In this document: positions 1-8,394 of the stretch, piece by piece | Layout: each line of letters opens with the position of its first letter | How positions within the stretch are numbered: the first letter of the stretch is position 1 | Source: Leptospirillum sp037442005 | Lineage (GTDB): Bacteria > Nitrospirota > Leptospirillia > Leptospirillales > Leptospirillaceae | Length of the DNA: 64,000 nt | NCBI GenBank assembly: GCA_037442005.1 | Contig: JBBIRA010000006.1 | Span: forward strand, 1-64,000 | Direction of reading: 5' to 3' | Notes under the pieces: generated by a model | What the model was told of the DNA's origin: nothing | The model's database searches: none | The model's input: the letters and a program-made list of their open reading frames with translations, nothing else | Translations under genes and position numbers: made by a program

Positions 1-145
1 CCACCAGTTCATAGACAAGATGATGAAGTCCATCAATCCCCGTGCTCCCGATATACATCCCCGGCCTGACCCGTACCGCTTCAAGCCCCTCAAGCACCCG
101 GATCTGTTCTGCCCCGTAGGCAACGACTTCTTCATTTGATGACAC
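1..145 (-). CDS. gyrB: DNA gyrase subunit B, 5' end only
   Basis: The reverse strand encodes the amino end of a type II topoisomerase B subunit, with the GyrB hallmark QIRVLEGLEAVRVRPGMYIG followed by GLHHLVYELV, the start of the GHKL ATPase domain. The gene runs off the left edge of the window. A GTG start at 145 is preceded by a run of seven G that can serve as ribosome binding site. GyrB supplies the ATPase of gyrase, which introduces negative supercoils. It lies 57 bp downstream of dnaN in the same direction, giving the order dnaA-dnaN-gyrB. There is no room for recF between dnaN and gyrB. Identity is clear; the exact start is less so. Confidence 0.93.
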   Translation of the reverse strand, partial: MSSNEEVVAYGAEQIRVLEGLEAVRVRPGMYIGSTGIDGLHHLVYELV

Positions 146-202
146 AATACCCCCCCAAATAGCGGTGAAAGAATCCTTATCGGCCGGGTTTCTTTTCCGG
201 TC

Positions 203-1360
203 TTACCCCATTGGCATCAGGACATAGCGGGACAAAGGATCGTCCAGCGCCCGCCAGATCACAGGCATCGAATCTTTTGTCCCGTAAGCCGCACCATACC
301 GGACGTCAAACCGGATCGTTTCTCCGGAGGTGACCGCCAGAAGAACCTTCAGAAAATCAATTTTGAAAATAAGGGATCCGGCCTCTCCCTTGATAAACGC
401 GGGAAGCGTCTCGATCGATTCGCCAATTTCCTCATTCATTGTCCGTAGCGTCAAAAAGCGGTCATTCCAGTCAAAAGTGACTTCCGGCCTTTTGTCTGAA
501 ATCACCGACACCCTTTTCAGGGCGCTGTCGAGCGCTTCCCTTGACACCTCCACTCCCACCGTAAACTCATTGGGGAAGGCATCCTTGTAGTTCGGGTAAG
601 GGGTTGAAAGCAACCGGGCAAAATAATAAAAGTTTCCCCAGCGAAAAGTGGCGTATCGGGGATTGAGGACAATCTCAACGGACAGTTCGGCGTTTTTCGC
701 ATCCAGTTCCAGAACATGAGCCAGTTCCTGGAGGTTGCGCTTTTTCAGGATAAACCGGCTTTCAGACTGGCCGGTGACCGATCCTCCGGCATCTTCCCCT
801 AACGGAATGATTCCATGGTGAAGACGGTGACCATCGGTACTCACCATGTTCAGAACCGGTTCCCCTTTTTCACCGGATTCCCTTGTCAGGAGGATCCCAT
901 TCAGCGGTTTTCCCTCTTCATCGGAGGCAAAGGGAAGACTTTTTTTCAATTGGGACAGAAAGCTCCCAAGAGGAACAAGAAACGAATACTCCGCCGCAAT
1001 CTCCGGAAAAAGATTGAACTCTCCCGGATCAATCCCCTTCAATGTGCTCTGGATACGTTCCCGTTCAATCCGGGTCAGACCTCCCGGATCGCGGCTGATG
1101 GTCAGCTCGCCGGGTGGTAACTGACGGATCAGATTATACAGTGTTTTTCCCGGAACAGCAGCCTTTCCGGCCACAACAACCCGGGCGGGAAGTGTAAATC
1201 TGCCCCCTGTCTGGGTATCTGAGGCATAAAGAGTCACGGACTCTCCCTGGGCCTCAAGAAGAACCTGGGACCCCACCAGAGCGGCATTTTTCCGGTCGGT
1301 TAAAGCGGCAATCCGCTGAACACCGTCAAGAAACACTTCCTGATCAACAACAATTTCCAT
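203..1360 (-). CDS. dnaN: DNA polymerase III sliding clamp (beta subunit)
   Basis: A 385-residue protein of the size expected for the beta clamp, the ring that tethers the replicative polymerase to DNA. The amino end MEIVVDQEVFLDGVQRIA and a carboxyl end YVLMPMG fit the family, whose last residues are usually M-P-M/L-R/G. I chose the ATG at 1360 because AGGAGA lies about 8 bases upstream; an open frame extends 26 codons further but lacks a ribosome binding site. The gene starts 58 bp after dnaA in the same direction, so the two are probably co-transcribed and lead into gyrB. Confidence 0.96.
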   Translation of the reverse strand: MEIVVDQEVFLDGVQRIAALTDRKNAALVGSQVLLEAQGESVTLYASDTQTGGRFTLPARVVVAGKAAVPGKTLYNLIRQLPPGELTISRDPGGLTRIERERIQSTLKGIDPGEFNLFPEIAAEYSFLVPLGSFLSQLKKSLPFASDEEGKPLNGILLTRESGEKGEPVLNMVSTDGHRLHHGIIPLGEDAGGSVTGQSESRFILKKRNLQELAHVLELDAKNAELSVEIVLNPRYATFRWGNFYYFARLLSTPYPNYKDAFPNEFTVGVEVSREALDSALKRVSVISDKRPEVTFDWNDRFLTLRTMNEEIGESIETLPAFIKGEAGSLIFKIDFLKVLLAVTSGETIRFDVRYGAAYGTKDSMPVIWRALDDPLSRYVLMPMG

Positions 1361-1418
1361 CGGTTTTTCTTCTCCTGTTGCCCTGATTCCCGCTGTTTCT
1401 TTTAAACCCGCAAAGAGA

Positions 1419-2816
1419 CTACTGAGGCCTGGATTCAATCCGTTTCTTGATCTGTTCGATTTCGTTCATCATCTGGGGATCTGATTCAAGCCCATCCTCA
1501 ACGATCTTGCAGGAATGAATGATTGTCGAGTGATCACGACCCCCGAGTTCCCGGCCGATCTCCGGATAGGATTTGTGACCGATGTCCCGGATCAGATACG
1601 CGGCCATATGTCTGGCAGTCACCATGGAACGGGTCCTTTTCCGGGACCGCAGATCCTTAGCGGTCACACCATAGAAGATCGCCACCTCAGACAGGATCCG
1701 TTCCACATCGGCCAGATCACGGGTCGTCGGCAGGATGTCCGAGAGAAGTTTACGCGCCACCTCGATCGTGATCGGACGACCCATGAGATTCCCCCATGCG
1801 CCCAGACGGATCATGGCTCCTTCAAGCTCCCGGATATTGGTCTTGACCGTATTGGCCAGAAAAAACACAACATCTTCCGGAAGAGTCAACCCTTCCTGAT
1901 GCATCTTGTCCCGCAGGATGGCAATCTTGGTCTCGAAATCCGGAATCTGGATATCAGCAATCAACCCCCAGCTGAAACGGGACTTCAGTCGGTCTTCCAG
2001 TGTCGTGATTTCACTGGGCATGCAGTCGCTCGACAGGATGATCTGCTTGCCATTCTCAAAAAGCGCATTGAATGTGTAAAAAAATTCTTCCTGTGTTCGC
2101 TCTTTTCCGGACAGGAACTGGATATCATCAACGATCAGAACATCAATTTTCCGGTATCGCTCCCGAAATTCGTTCATCTTGGAAAACTTGATGGCAGTCA
2201 CCATCTCGTTCAGAAACGATTCCGTGGTGATATACAAAATCCGGAGGTTGGGGTAGCGGACCTTCATGTGGTTTCCGATGGCCGTGACCAGATGGGTTTT
2301 CCCCAGGCCGACGCCGCCAAATACATAGAAGGGGTTGTAGGTCTTCGAAGGGTTGTTCGCGATGGCGGTTGCTGCGGCATGGGCAAACTGGTTGCACATC
2401 CCCACAACATAGTTGTCAAACGTATATCTCGGGCTGAGGTGGGTCTCCCAGGGCGAAAGTGACTCCGACGCCAGATTCAGGACACCCGACACCGCAGTCG
2501 ATTTCACTTCCGGTGGGGATTCCCTGACTTTTTTTCTCCTGACCGGGGGTTTGACGGGAGTCTGAACTTCCACTGACAGATGGATCCGGGGATTGTCGAG
2601 AATTTCTCCCATGGCTCCCCTGATTTCTGAAAGGTACCGTTCAGACACGATTCTCTGAACAAAGGCTGATCCTACAAACAGGACGAAAGAATCTCCAGTA
2701 CCGCACAGGGAGGCACCCTCAAAGAGATCCAGCACCCCCTCGAGATCTTTCGATCCGGATTCCGGACCAAACTCCCTGAATCTGTTGAGAACTTTCTGAA
2801 GAAGATCAGAACCCAT
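1419..2816 (-). CDS. dnaA: Chromosomal replication initiator DnaA
   Basis: A 465-residue AAA+ ATPase that binds DnaA boxes and opens the origin. It has the Walker A motif GGVGLGKTHL, the Walker B motif VLIVDDIQFLSG, and the carboxyl-terminal DNA-binding signature GGRDHSTIIHSC. The YTFDNYVVG sequence marks the start of the ATPase domain. The start at 2816 (MGSDLLQKVLNRF) gives a normal domain I; the frame stays open 81 codons upstream, but that part reads into the non-coding origin-like region and has no family similarity that I can see. Upstream DNA at 2817-3474 carries imperfect DnaA boxes, consistent with autoregulation. Confidence 0.97.
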   Translation of the reverse strand: MGSDLLQKVLNRFREFGPESGSKDLEGVLDLFEGASLCGTGDSFVLFVGSAFVQRIVSERYLSEIRGAMGEILDNPRIHLSVEVQTPVKPPVRRKKVRESPPEVKSTAVSGVLNLASESLSPWETHLSPRYTFDNYVVGMCNQFAHAAATAIANNPSKTYNPFYVFGGVGLGKTHLVTAIGNHMKVRYPNLRILYITTESFLNEMVTAIKFSKMNEFRERYRKIDVLIVDDIQFLSGKERTQEEFFYTFNALFENGKQIILSSDCMPSEITTLEDRLKSRFSWGLIADIQIPDFETKIAILRDKMHQEGLTLPEDVVFFLANTVKTNIRELEGAMIRLGAWGNLMGRPITIEVARKLLSDILPTTRDLADVERILSEVAIFYGVTAKDLRSRKRTRSMVTARHMAAYLIRDIGHKSYPEIGRELGGRDHSTIIHSCKIVEDGLESDPQMMNEIEQIKKRIESRPQ

Positions 2817-3068
2817 CTCTTCTTCGTCCTTTATTTTAGGCAAGAAACAAAAGTCTTTCCACAGTTCTTTCACACCTGTTGAAAAAGAGTTGAATCCGGC
2901 AGTAAGGGGCACTGGATGGGAGGGAAAAAACCAAAATCCGGAAAAAGGGGAAACAATCCGCCTGAAGAAGCATCCACTGATTAAACCGGAAAGACCATCC
3001 ATCACCAAAACATTCGGCCTGGAAAGCGTCCCAATGCCTTGCGAAGCATCCACGACCACCGGACATCA

Positions 3069-3088
3069 TGTGGACAACACGTGGATAA
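3069..3088. promoter_or_regulatory. Pair of DnaA-box-like sequences
   Basis: TGTGGACAA at 3069-3077 and CGTGGATAA at 3080-3088 lie two bases apart in the same orientation, each differing at one position from the DnaA box TGTGGATAA. They sit upstream of dnaA within the candidate origin. Spacing of 11 bp places them on about the same helical face. Confidence 0.5.
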
Positions 3089-3333
3089 ACAGCAGCACTT
3101 CCTGTGTGTAAATCGTCGGATAACTGAGCCCCAAGATCCTATCAGAACAGCAATCCACAATTCAAGGAAAAAGACAGCCTGTTTTCCCCAGGATAAGACA
3201 CCCTTTTTTTTCTTTTCTTATGATCAGTTAGAAAACTGTTCCACAAAAAAGCCACTCACTACTCTGTACTTCTTTCATTAAACAAAAAACAATAAAAACA
3301 TCCTGTCACTTCAAAAGAATAACGGGAGACACC

Positions 3334-3363
3334 TTGACCCTCCATAATCCTATCCCATAGAAT
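3334..3363 (+). promoter_or_regulatory. Possible sigma-70 promoter for the ilv run
   Basis: TTGACC (3334-3339) and TAGAAT (3358-3363) are separated by 18 bp, giving a plausible -35/-10 pair reading toward ilvB. Transcripts would carry a leader of roughly 105 bases. I looked for a branched-chain-amino-acid leader peptide in that leader and saw none. Confidence 0.35.
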
Positions 3364-3474
3364 AGTCCTTTAACATCAGGCCAACTGTTTTCAGAAATAT
3401 ATGAAAAAGTTCTTCTGTGCCCCGTCGCTGTCCATGCGAATTGTCATTCACAAGCTGCCTCAAGGAGAATCCCA

Positions 3475-5226
3475 ATGAAGATGAGCGGAGCCGAAATGCT
3501 CCTCGAATCCCTCAAGAGGGAAAATGTACAACATATATTCGGTTACCCCGGTGGGGTTGTTCTCCCCATTTTTGACGCCCTGTTCAAGGAACCCGCCCTT
3601 CAGGTCGTACTGACCAGACATGAGCAGGCCGCCGTCCATGCTGCCGAAGGATATGCCCGGTCGACAAACAGAGTGGGCGTCGTTCTTGTCACGTCGGGAC
3701 CTGGCGCAACCAACACCGTTACCGGTCTTGCAGATGCCAACATGGATTCCATTCCACTGGTCATCATCACCGGACAGGTTCCCACAAAGATGATCGGAAA
3801 TGATGCCTTCCAGGAAGCCGATATTGTCGGAATCAGCCGTTCCTGCACAAAACACAATTTTCTTGTGCGGAAAATCCAGGATCTTCCCCGGATCATCAAG
3901 GAAGCCTTTTATATCGCACGGACAGGAAGACCCGGCCCCGTTCTCGTTGATCTCCCCAAAGACGTTATTGTCGACAAAGCCGATTTCATCTATCCCGACA
4001 GTGTTTCCATCCGATCCTACAATCCGACGATCCAGGGTAACCGTTGGCAGATCAGGAAAGCGGCACAGGCTATATTCAAGGCTAAACGCCCGGTCATCTA
4101 TGCGGGAGGGGGAATCATTTCGTCCTCTTCAACAAAAGAACTCGCCGAACTGGTCAACCTCACCAATATACCGACGACGCTCACGCTCATGGGTCTGGGA
4201 GCGTTGTCCGGAACACATCCCCGCTTTATGGGAATGCTCGGAATGCATGGAACCTACGCGGCCAATATGGCAATCCATCATTGCGATCTGCTGATTGCAA
4301 TCGGAGTCCGTTTCGATGACCGGGTGACAGGAAAGATTTCAGAATTTTCCCCGCACTCCAAAGTGATTCACATCGATATCGATCCGACTTCAATCCGCAA
4401 AAACTTTCATGTAGATATTCCCATTGTGGGGGATGCAAAACACATCCTCAAAGATCTCATCGAGGAAATTAATGAACTCAACAAGCCGGAACCGGTCAGC
4501 AAGGAAAAACCGATCGACTCCTGGATTGAACAGATCGATGAATGGGAAAAAGAACACCCGTTGACCTATGAACATGATACTGAAATTATCAAACCCCAGT
4601 ATGTCATTGAAAAGCTTTACCAGTTCACCCAGGGAGACTGCATCGTTTCAACCGATGTCGGCCAGCACCAGATGTGGACCGCCCAGTTTTTCAAGTTCAT
4701 CAAACCCAATACGTGGCTGACTTCCGGTGGACTTGGGACCATGGGCTATGGGTTTCCCGCCGCCATCGGAGCACAAAAAGCCTTTCCGGAAAAAAGAGTT
4801 ATTTCGATTACCGGAGAAGGCAGCTTCATGATGAACATCCAGGAACTGGCCACCGTTGCGTCCCTTGATATTCCTGTGAAGATTGTCATCCTGAACAACA
4901 AGTATCTGGGAATGGTCCGTCAGTGGCAGGAGTTTTTCTACGGAGGACGCTATTCCTCTTCCTTCATCGGTCAGAGCCCGGATTTCGTCAAGGTGGCAGA
5001 AGCCTTTGGCCTTGTCGGTCTCAAGGCGTCAAGACATGACGAAGTGGAAGGCATCATTCTTGACGGTTTTTCCCGGAGAGGTCCCGTATTAATGGAGTTT
5101 CACGTGGATCCGGAAGAAAACGTCTTTCCGATGGTCCCGGCGGGAGGATCCAATATCGAAATGATTTTTGAGGCTCCCGATCATCGTGATGACCGGAAAA
5201 AACGCGATTCCATCCTGACGGCATAA
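3475..5226 (+). CDS. ilvB: Acetolactate synthase large (catalytic) subunit
   Basis: A 583-residue thiamine-diphosphate enzyme that condenses two pyruvates to acetolactate (or pyruvate plus 2-ketobutyrate), the first common step of valine, leucine and isoleucine synthesis. Typical features are the amino-terminal GYPGGVVLPIFDAL with the activating glutamate in RHEQAAVHAAEGYAR, and the ThDP-binding GEGSFMMNIQEL region late in the protein followed by NNKYLGMVRQWQ. AAGGAG lies about 8 bases before the ATG. It opens a rightward run with ilvH 11 bp downstream, which encodes its regulatory partner. Length and motifs are normal. Confidence 0.96.
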   Translation: MKMSGAEMLLESLKRENVQHIFGYPGGVVLPIFDALFKEPALQVVLTRHEQAAVHAAEGYARSTNRVGVVLVTSGPGATNTVTGLADANMDSIPLVIITGQVPTKMIGNDAFQEADIVGISRSCTKHNFLVRKIQDLPRIIKEAFYIARTGRPGPVLVDLPKDVIVDKADFIYPDSVSIRSYNPTIQGNRWQIRKAAQAIFKAKRPVIYAGGGIISSSSTKELAELVNLTNIPTTLTLMGLGALSGTHPRFMGMLGMHGTYAANMAIHHCDLLIAIGVRFDDRVTGKISEFSPHSKVIHIDIDPTSIRKNFHVDIPIVGDAKHILKDLIEEINELNKPEPVSKEKPIDSWIEQIDEWEKEHPLTYEHDTEIIKPQYVIEKLYQFTQGDCIVSTDVGQHQMWTAQFFKFIKPNTWLTSGGLGTMGYGFPAAIGAQKAFPEKRVISITGEGSFMMNIQELATVASLDIPVKIVILNNKYLGMVRQWQEFFYGGRYSSSFIGQSPDFVKVAEAFGLVGLKASRHDEVEGIILDGFSRRGPVLMEFHVDPEENVFPMVPAGGSNIEMIFEAPDHRDDRKKRDSILTA

Positions 5227-5237
5227 GGCGGGACCCT

Positions 5238-5789
5238 ATGAGCGATATCCAGAAACATTTCATCCAGGTCGTAGTTGAAAACAAATTTGGAGTTCTTTCC
5301 CGGGTGGCAGGTCTTTTTAGCGCCAGAGGGTTCAATATCGACAGTCTTTCAGTTGCTCCCGGCATCGATCCGACCGTCAGCCAGATGACCATCGAGACCC
5401 AGGGTGACGACCATGTTGTTGAGCAGATCGTCAAACAGTTGAACAAACTCATTGATGTCATCAAGGTGGTTGACCTGTCCGAATTTTCTTTCCTCTGCCG
5501 GGAAACATTACTGATCCGGGTGAACACGACACGGCCCGGAGACAGGGAGGAAGCCTTCCGTATCTGTGAGATCTTCAGGGCAAGAATCGTCGATTCGTCT
5601 CCAACAACCTACACCATTGAAGTGACAGGGGACACCGATAAGATCGAAGCGATCCTGAGTTTTCTCAAACCGTTGGGAATCAAGGAAATCATCCGGTCCG
5701 GAAAGATTGCGATTGCCAGAGAGGAACAACATGGCGGACATAAACCTTCAAAGCACAGCATTGAAGGGGAGTATTCTCACCACCGCTGA
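5238..5789 (+). CDS. ilvH: Acetolactate synthase small (regulatory) subunit
   Basis: A 183-residue protein with an amino-terminal ACT domain (HFIQVVVENKFGVLSRVAGLF, then the conserved RGFNIDSLSVAP) and a second carboxyl-terminal regulatory half (RETLLIRVNT onward). This subunit binds valine or related end products and stabilises the large subunit. It follows ilvB by 11 bp, so the pair is translated from one message. The carboxyl end, about 25 residues after IRSGKIAIAREEQ, is a divergent tail. Known paralogues differ in feedback sensitivity, which cannot be read from sequence alone. Confidence 0.95.
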   Translation: MSDIQKHFIQVVVENKFGVLSRVAGLFSARGFNIDSLSVAPGIDPTVSQMTIETQGDDHVVEQIVKQLNKLIDVIKVVDLSEFSFLCRETLLIRVNTTRPGDREEAFRICEIFRARIVDSSPTTYTIEVTGDTDKIEAILSFLKPLGIKEIIRSGKIAIAREEQHGGHKPSKHSIEGEYSHHR

Positions 5790-5858
5790 GGACTTGAGGG
5801 AATCTTTTCCTGAGAAAAGTCACCAGTCAATTATTAAAACAGTCGAAGGAGAATGGTT

Positions 5859-6878
5859 TTGAACAAGAAAATTTCGTATGAGTCCGATCTGAACTTGAAA
5901 CTGATCCAGGGGAAGAAAGTCGCCATTATTGGATTCGGAAGCCAGGGTCATGCCCATGCACTGAATCTGAAGGAATCCGGCGTGTCCGTTGAAATCGGTC
6001 TGCGTCCGGGCGCCTCCTGGAAAAAAGCGGAAGGATTTGGTTTCAAGCCTTTGACCGTCTCTGAAGCGGTCAAGAAAGCCGATTTTGTCATGATTCTTCT
6101 CCCTGATGAACTCCATGGCGATGTTTACCGGGATGAAATCGCTCCTCATCTGAGAAAAGGGATGACCCTGGCATTTGGCCATGGTTTCAGTATTCATTTC
6201 GGACAGATTGTTCCTCCCGCTGATGTTGACGTCATGCTGATTGCGCCCAAGGGTCCCGGTCATCTTGTCCGGTCCGAATATCAAAAAGGGTCCGGTGTTC
6301 CAGCCCTGATCGCCATTCATCAGGACGCCTCCTCCACCGCCAGGGATCTGGCGCTCTCTTATGCCGGAGCCATTGGAGGAGGTCGTCCCGGAATTTTTGA
6401 GACCACCTTCAGGGAAGAAACGGAAACAGACCTCTTCGGGGAGCAGGTTGTTCTTTGCGGCGGACTGACTGCTCTGATCACCGCCGGGTTTGAGACACTG
6501 ACGGAAGCCGGCTATGCTCCTGAAATGGCCTACTTTGAGTGTCTCCACGAGGTCAAGCTGATTGTGGACCTGATTTACGAGGGGGGCATTTCCAATATGC
6601 GCTACTCGATCAGCAATACGGCTGAGTATGGGGATTTGACCCGGGGTCCGAGAATTGTCACGGAACAGACCAAAGCCGAAATGAAAAAAATCCTTCACGA
6701 AATCCAGTCCGGGCAGTTTGCGAAAGAATGGATTCTTGAAAACAAAGCCGGAAGACCTTCCTTCAAGGCGCTGGAAAAAGCGGGACAAACCCATCCGATT
6801 GAGAAGGTCGGAAATGAAATCCGTTCCATGATGCCCTGGATCGGCAAGAGCCGTTTGGTTGACCAGGCCAAAAACTAG
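5859..6878 (+). CDS. ilvC: Ketol-acid reductoisomerase
   Basis: A class I (short) reductoisomerase of about 339 residues that isomerises and reduces acetolactate with NAD(P)H in branched-chain amino acid synthesis. The Rossmann motif VAIIGFGSQGHAHALNLKESG is near the amino end, the DE-rich Mg site lies in the middle (FREETETDLFGEQVVLCGG), and the carboxyl part has ECLHEVKLIVDLIYEGG. AAGGAG ends one base before an ATG at 5853, too close to work, whereas the TTG at 5859 is 7 bases away, so I prefer TTG. It follows ilvH by about 70 bp and abuts psd. Confidence 0.95.
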   Translation: MNKKISYESDLNLKLIQGKKVAIIGFGSQGHAHALNLKESGVSVEIGLRPGASWKKAEGFGFKPLTVSEAVKKADFVMILLPDELHGDVYRDEIAPHLRKGMTLAFGHGFSIHFGQIVPPADVDVMLIAPKGPGHLVRSEYQKGSGVPALIAIHQDASSTARDLALSYAGAIGGGRPGIFETTFREETETDLFGEQVVLCGGLTALITAGFETLTEAGYAPEMAYFECLHEVKLIVDLIYEGGISNMRYSISNTAEYGDLTRGPRIVTEQTKAEMKKILHEIQSGQFAKEWILENKAGRPSFKALEKAGQTHPIEKVGNEIRSMMPWIGKSRLVDQAKN

Positions 6879-7517
6879 ATGAAGGTTGCTCCGGATCATT
6901 TTTCGACCCCGATTGCCCGTGAGGGGTATCCGTTTATCCTGATTGCCGTGGGGATTGTCGCCGGTGGGGTTTATCTGGCTGGACCGGTAGGGGGAGTTCT
7001 TTCCGTTCTTCCGGTCTTTGTCATCAATTTTTTCAGAAATCCCCGGCGGGTTCCACCTGGCGGGGATTCCACGATCATCTGTCCGGCCGATGGCAAGATT
7101 GTCCGGGCCGAAATGGACCAGAACGGCCGTCTGCAGGTTTCCATCTTCATGAATGTTTTTGACGTCCATTTGAACCGGATACCGGTTTCTGGCACCGTCA
7201 AGGGCATTTTTTACCATCCGGGCAAGTTTTTGAATGCCGACATGGACAAGGCCTCTGTTGAAAATGAACGGAACACCCTTGTGATCGAAACGGCAGGAAA
7301 AAAGGAAATCCGGATGACACAGGTTGCAGGGCTTATTGCCAGAAGAATCGTCTGTTATGCCGAAGTCAATGATCAATTGAAGGGGGGGTCCCTTTTCGGC
7401 CTGATCCGTTTCGGATCGAGGGTCGATCTGGATCTGCCGGGCGATTCGGTCATCAATGTTGTTCTTGGAGATCGTGTTCGAGGAGGGGAGTCAGTCATTG
7501 GATACTTATCCGCATGA
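6879..7517 (+). CDS. psd: Phosphatidylserine decarboxylase proenzyme (short form)
   Basis: A 212-residue membrane-associated enzyme that decarboxylates phosphatidylserine to phosphatidylethanolamine. It has the short-form layout: hydrophobic amino end (YPFILIAVGIVAGGVYLAGPVGG), the MNVFDVHLNRIPVSG block, and a carboxyl-terminal RFGSR motif where the glycine-serine bond is expected to self-cleave and make the pyruvoyl group. The ATG follows the ilvC stop directly. The next gene, pssA, makes its substrate, and their frames overlap by 20 bp, indicating translational coupling. Confidence 0.93.
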   Translation: MKVAPDHFSTPIAREGYPFILIAVGIVAGGVYLAGPVGGVLSVLPVFVINFFRNPRRVPPGGDSTIICPADGKIVRAEMDQNGRLQVSIFMNVFDVHLNRIPVSGTVKGIFYHPGKFLNADMDKASVENERNTLVIETAGKKEIRMTQVAGLIARRIVCYAEVNDQLKGGSLFGLIRFGSRVDLDLPGDSVINVVLGDRVRGGESVIGYLSA

Positions 7518-8349
7518 CGAAGAAGGGAACCAGACGTCAAGGACGCGTTCCCGTGGAATTTACATTCTTCCGAATCTTTTCACGACCGGGAATCTGTTTT
7601 TCGGATTTCTGGCCATTCTGGCAAGCTTCCAGCACGACTTTAAAAAAGCGGCTTTTTCCATCCTGATTGCCTCCGTCTTTGACAATCTGGACGGAAAAGT
7701 GGCACGGCTGGCCCGGGCAACAAGCCAGTTTGGTGTCGAGTATGACAGTCTTGCGGATCTGGTCTCTTTTGGCGTGGCACCCGCCTTTCTGGTCCTAAAT
7801 GCCAGTCTGGGAGAGTATCATCGTCTGGGTCTGATGGCGGCCTTTCTGTTTGCCGCCTGCGGAGCGCTCAGGCTCGCCCGCTTCAATGTGATCACGACCA
7901 TGGTCTCCTCCCGGTATTTCATCGGATTGCCGATCCCTGCCGGGGCGTTGTTTATTGCCTCTTCCGAAATTGTCTCCACCGGACCCCTGTCACAGGTGAT
8001 CCCCTTTTCTCCCCTGTTTTTTCTTGTTTCAACCTATCTTGTCTCCATCCTGATGGTCAGTCCGATTCCCTACAGAAGCTTCAAGGAAGTCCGTTTTCTC
8101 AAGAAGCCCCGGCATACGTTCGTGTCTGTACTTTTGATTTCTCTTCTGTTTGTTCTTTATCCCCGGCAGGCGTTTTTTCTGTCGATACTCGCCTATGTTC
8201 TTCTGGGACCATCAGAATATATCCTTTACCGCTTTTTCATCAAAAGGCCGCAGATTCTGGAAACCCTTCCCAACTCCCCTGCGGCTCCAACCGGCCGGTC
8301 TCTCAGGGCACGCCTCCTTTCGGACCGGTTCAGCCACCCCAAAAAGTAG
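7498..8349 (+). CDS. pssA: CDP-diacylglycerol-serine O-phosphatidyltransferase
   Basis: An integral membrane enzyme of about 283 residues that makes phosphatidylserine from CDP-diacylglycerol and serine. The CDP-alcohol phosphatidyltransferase motif DGxxARx8Gx3Dx3D is present in full as DGKVARLARATSQFG followed by VEYDSLAD. Several hydrophobic helices follow. The TTG at 7498 has AGGAGGGGAG about 7 bases upstream and overlaps the end of psd; the frame is open upstream but without a better start. Gene pair psd-pssA inside an ilv-leu run is an arrangement also known from Geobacter-type genomes. Confidence 0.93.
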   Translation: MDTYPHDEEGNQTSRTRSRGIYILPNLFTTGNLFFGFLAILASFQHDFKKAAFSILIASVFDNLDGKVARLARATSQFGVEYDSLADLVSFGVAPAFLVLNASLGEYHRLGLMAAFLFAACGALRLARFNVITTMVSSRYFIGLPIPAGALFIASSEIVSTGPLSQVIPFSPLFFLVSTYLVSILMVSPIPYRSFKEVRFLKKPRHTFVSVLLISLLFVLYPRQAFFLSILAYVLLGPSEYILYRFFIKRPQILETLPNSPAAPTGRSLRARLLSDRFSHPKK

Positions 8350-8394
8350 TGATCCGGACAATCCGAAAAAGAAGAACGATAAGGAGGATAACCG

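Larger units (their letters stand above)
2817..3474. other. oriC: Candidate chromosomal origin (oriC) in the dnaA-ilvB divergent region
   Basis: This 658 bp stretch has no convincing gene. It separates leftward dnaA-dnaN-gyrB from the rightward biosynthetic genes, the orientation flip expected at an origin. It holds two DnaA-box-like 9-mers, each one mismatch from TGTGGATAA (3069-3077 and 3080-3088), looser matches near 2855 and in 3145-3245, and an AT-rich stretch at about 3190-3310 that could be the unwinding element. Assignment is by context; no perfect box was seen. GC skew is not calculated. Confidence 0.6.

Noticed and set aside
1515..2462. Open frame of 315 codons on the plus strand opposite dnaA
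   Set aside because: It is fully antisense to the conserved dnaA coding region, without family features or a ribosome binding site.
3364..3474. Leader peptide attenuator for the ilv operon
   Set aside because: No short frame rich in Leu, Val or Ile codons with a following terminator hairpin was seen.
5098..5113. parS-like TTTCACGTGGAT in ilvB
   Set aside because: Four or more mismatches, and the codons encode conserved residues of acetolactate synthase.
5820..7376. Open frame of 518 codons on the minus strand across ilvC and psd
   Set aside because: It is antisense to two clear genes, has no recognisable domain, and its composition (rich in G, R, N, H, F) is typical of a shadow frame.
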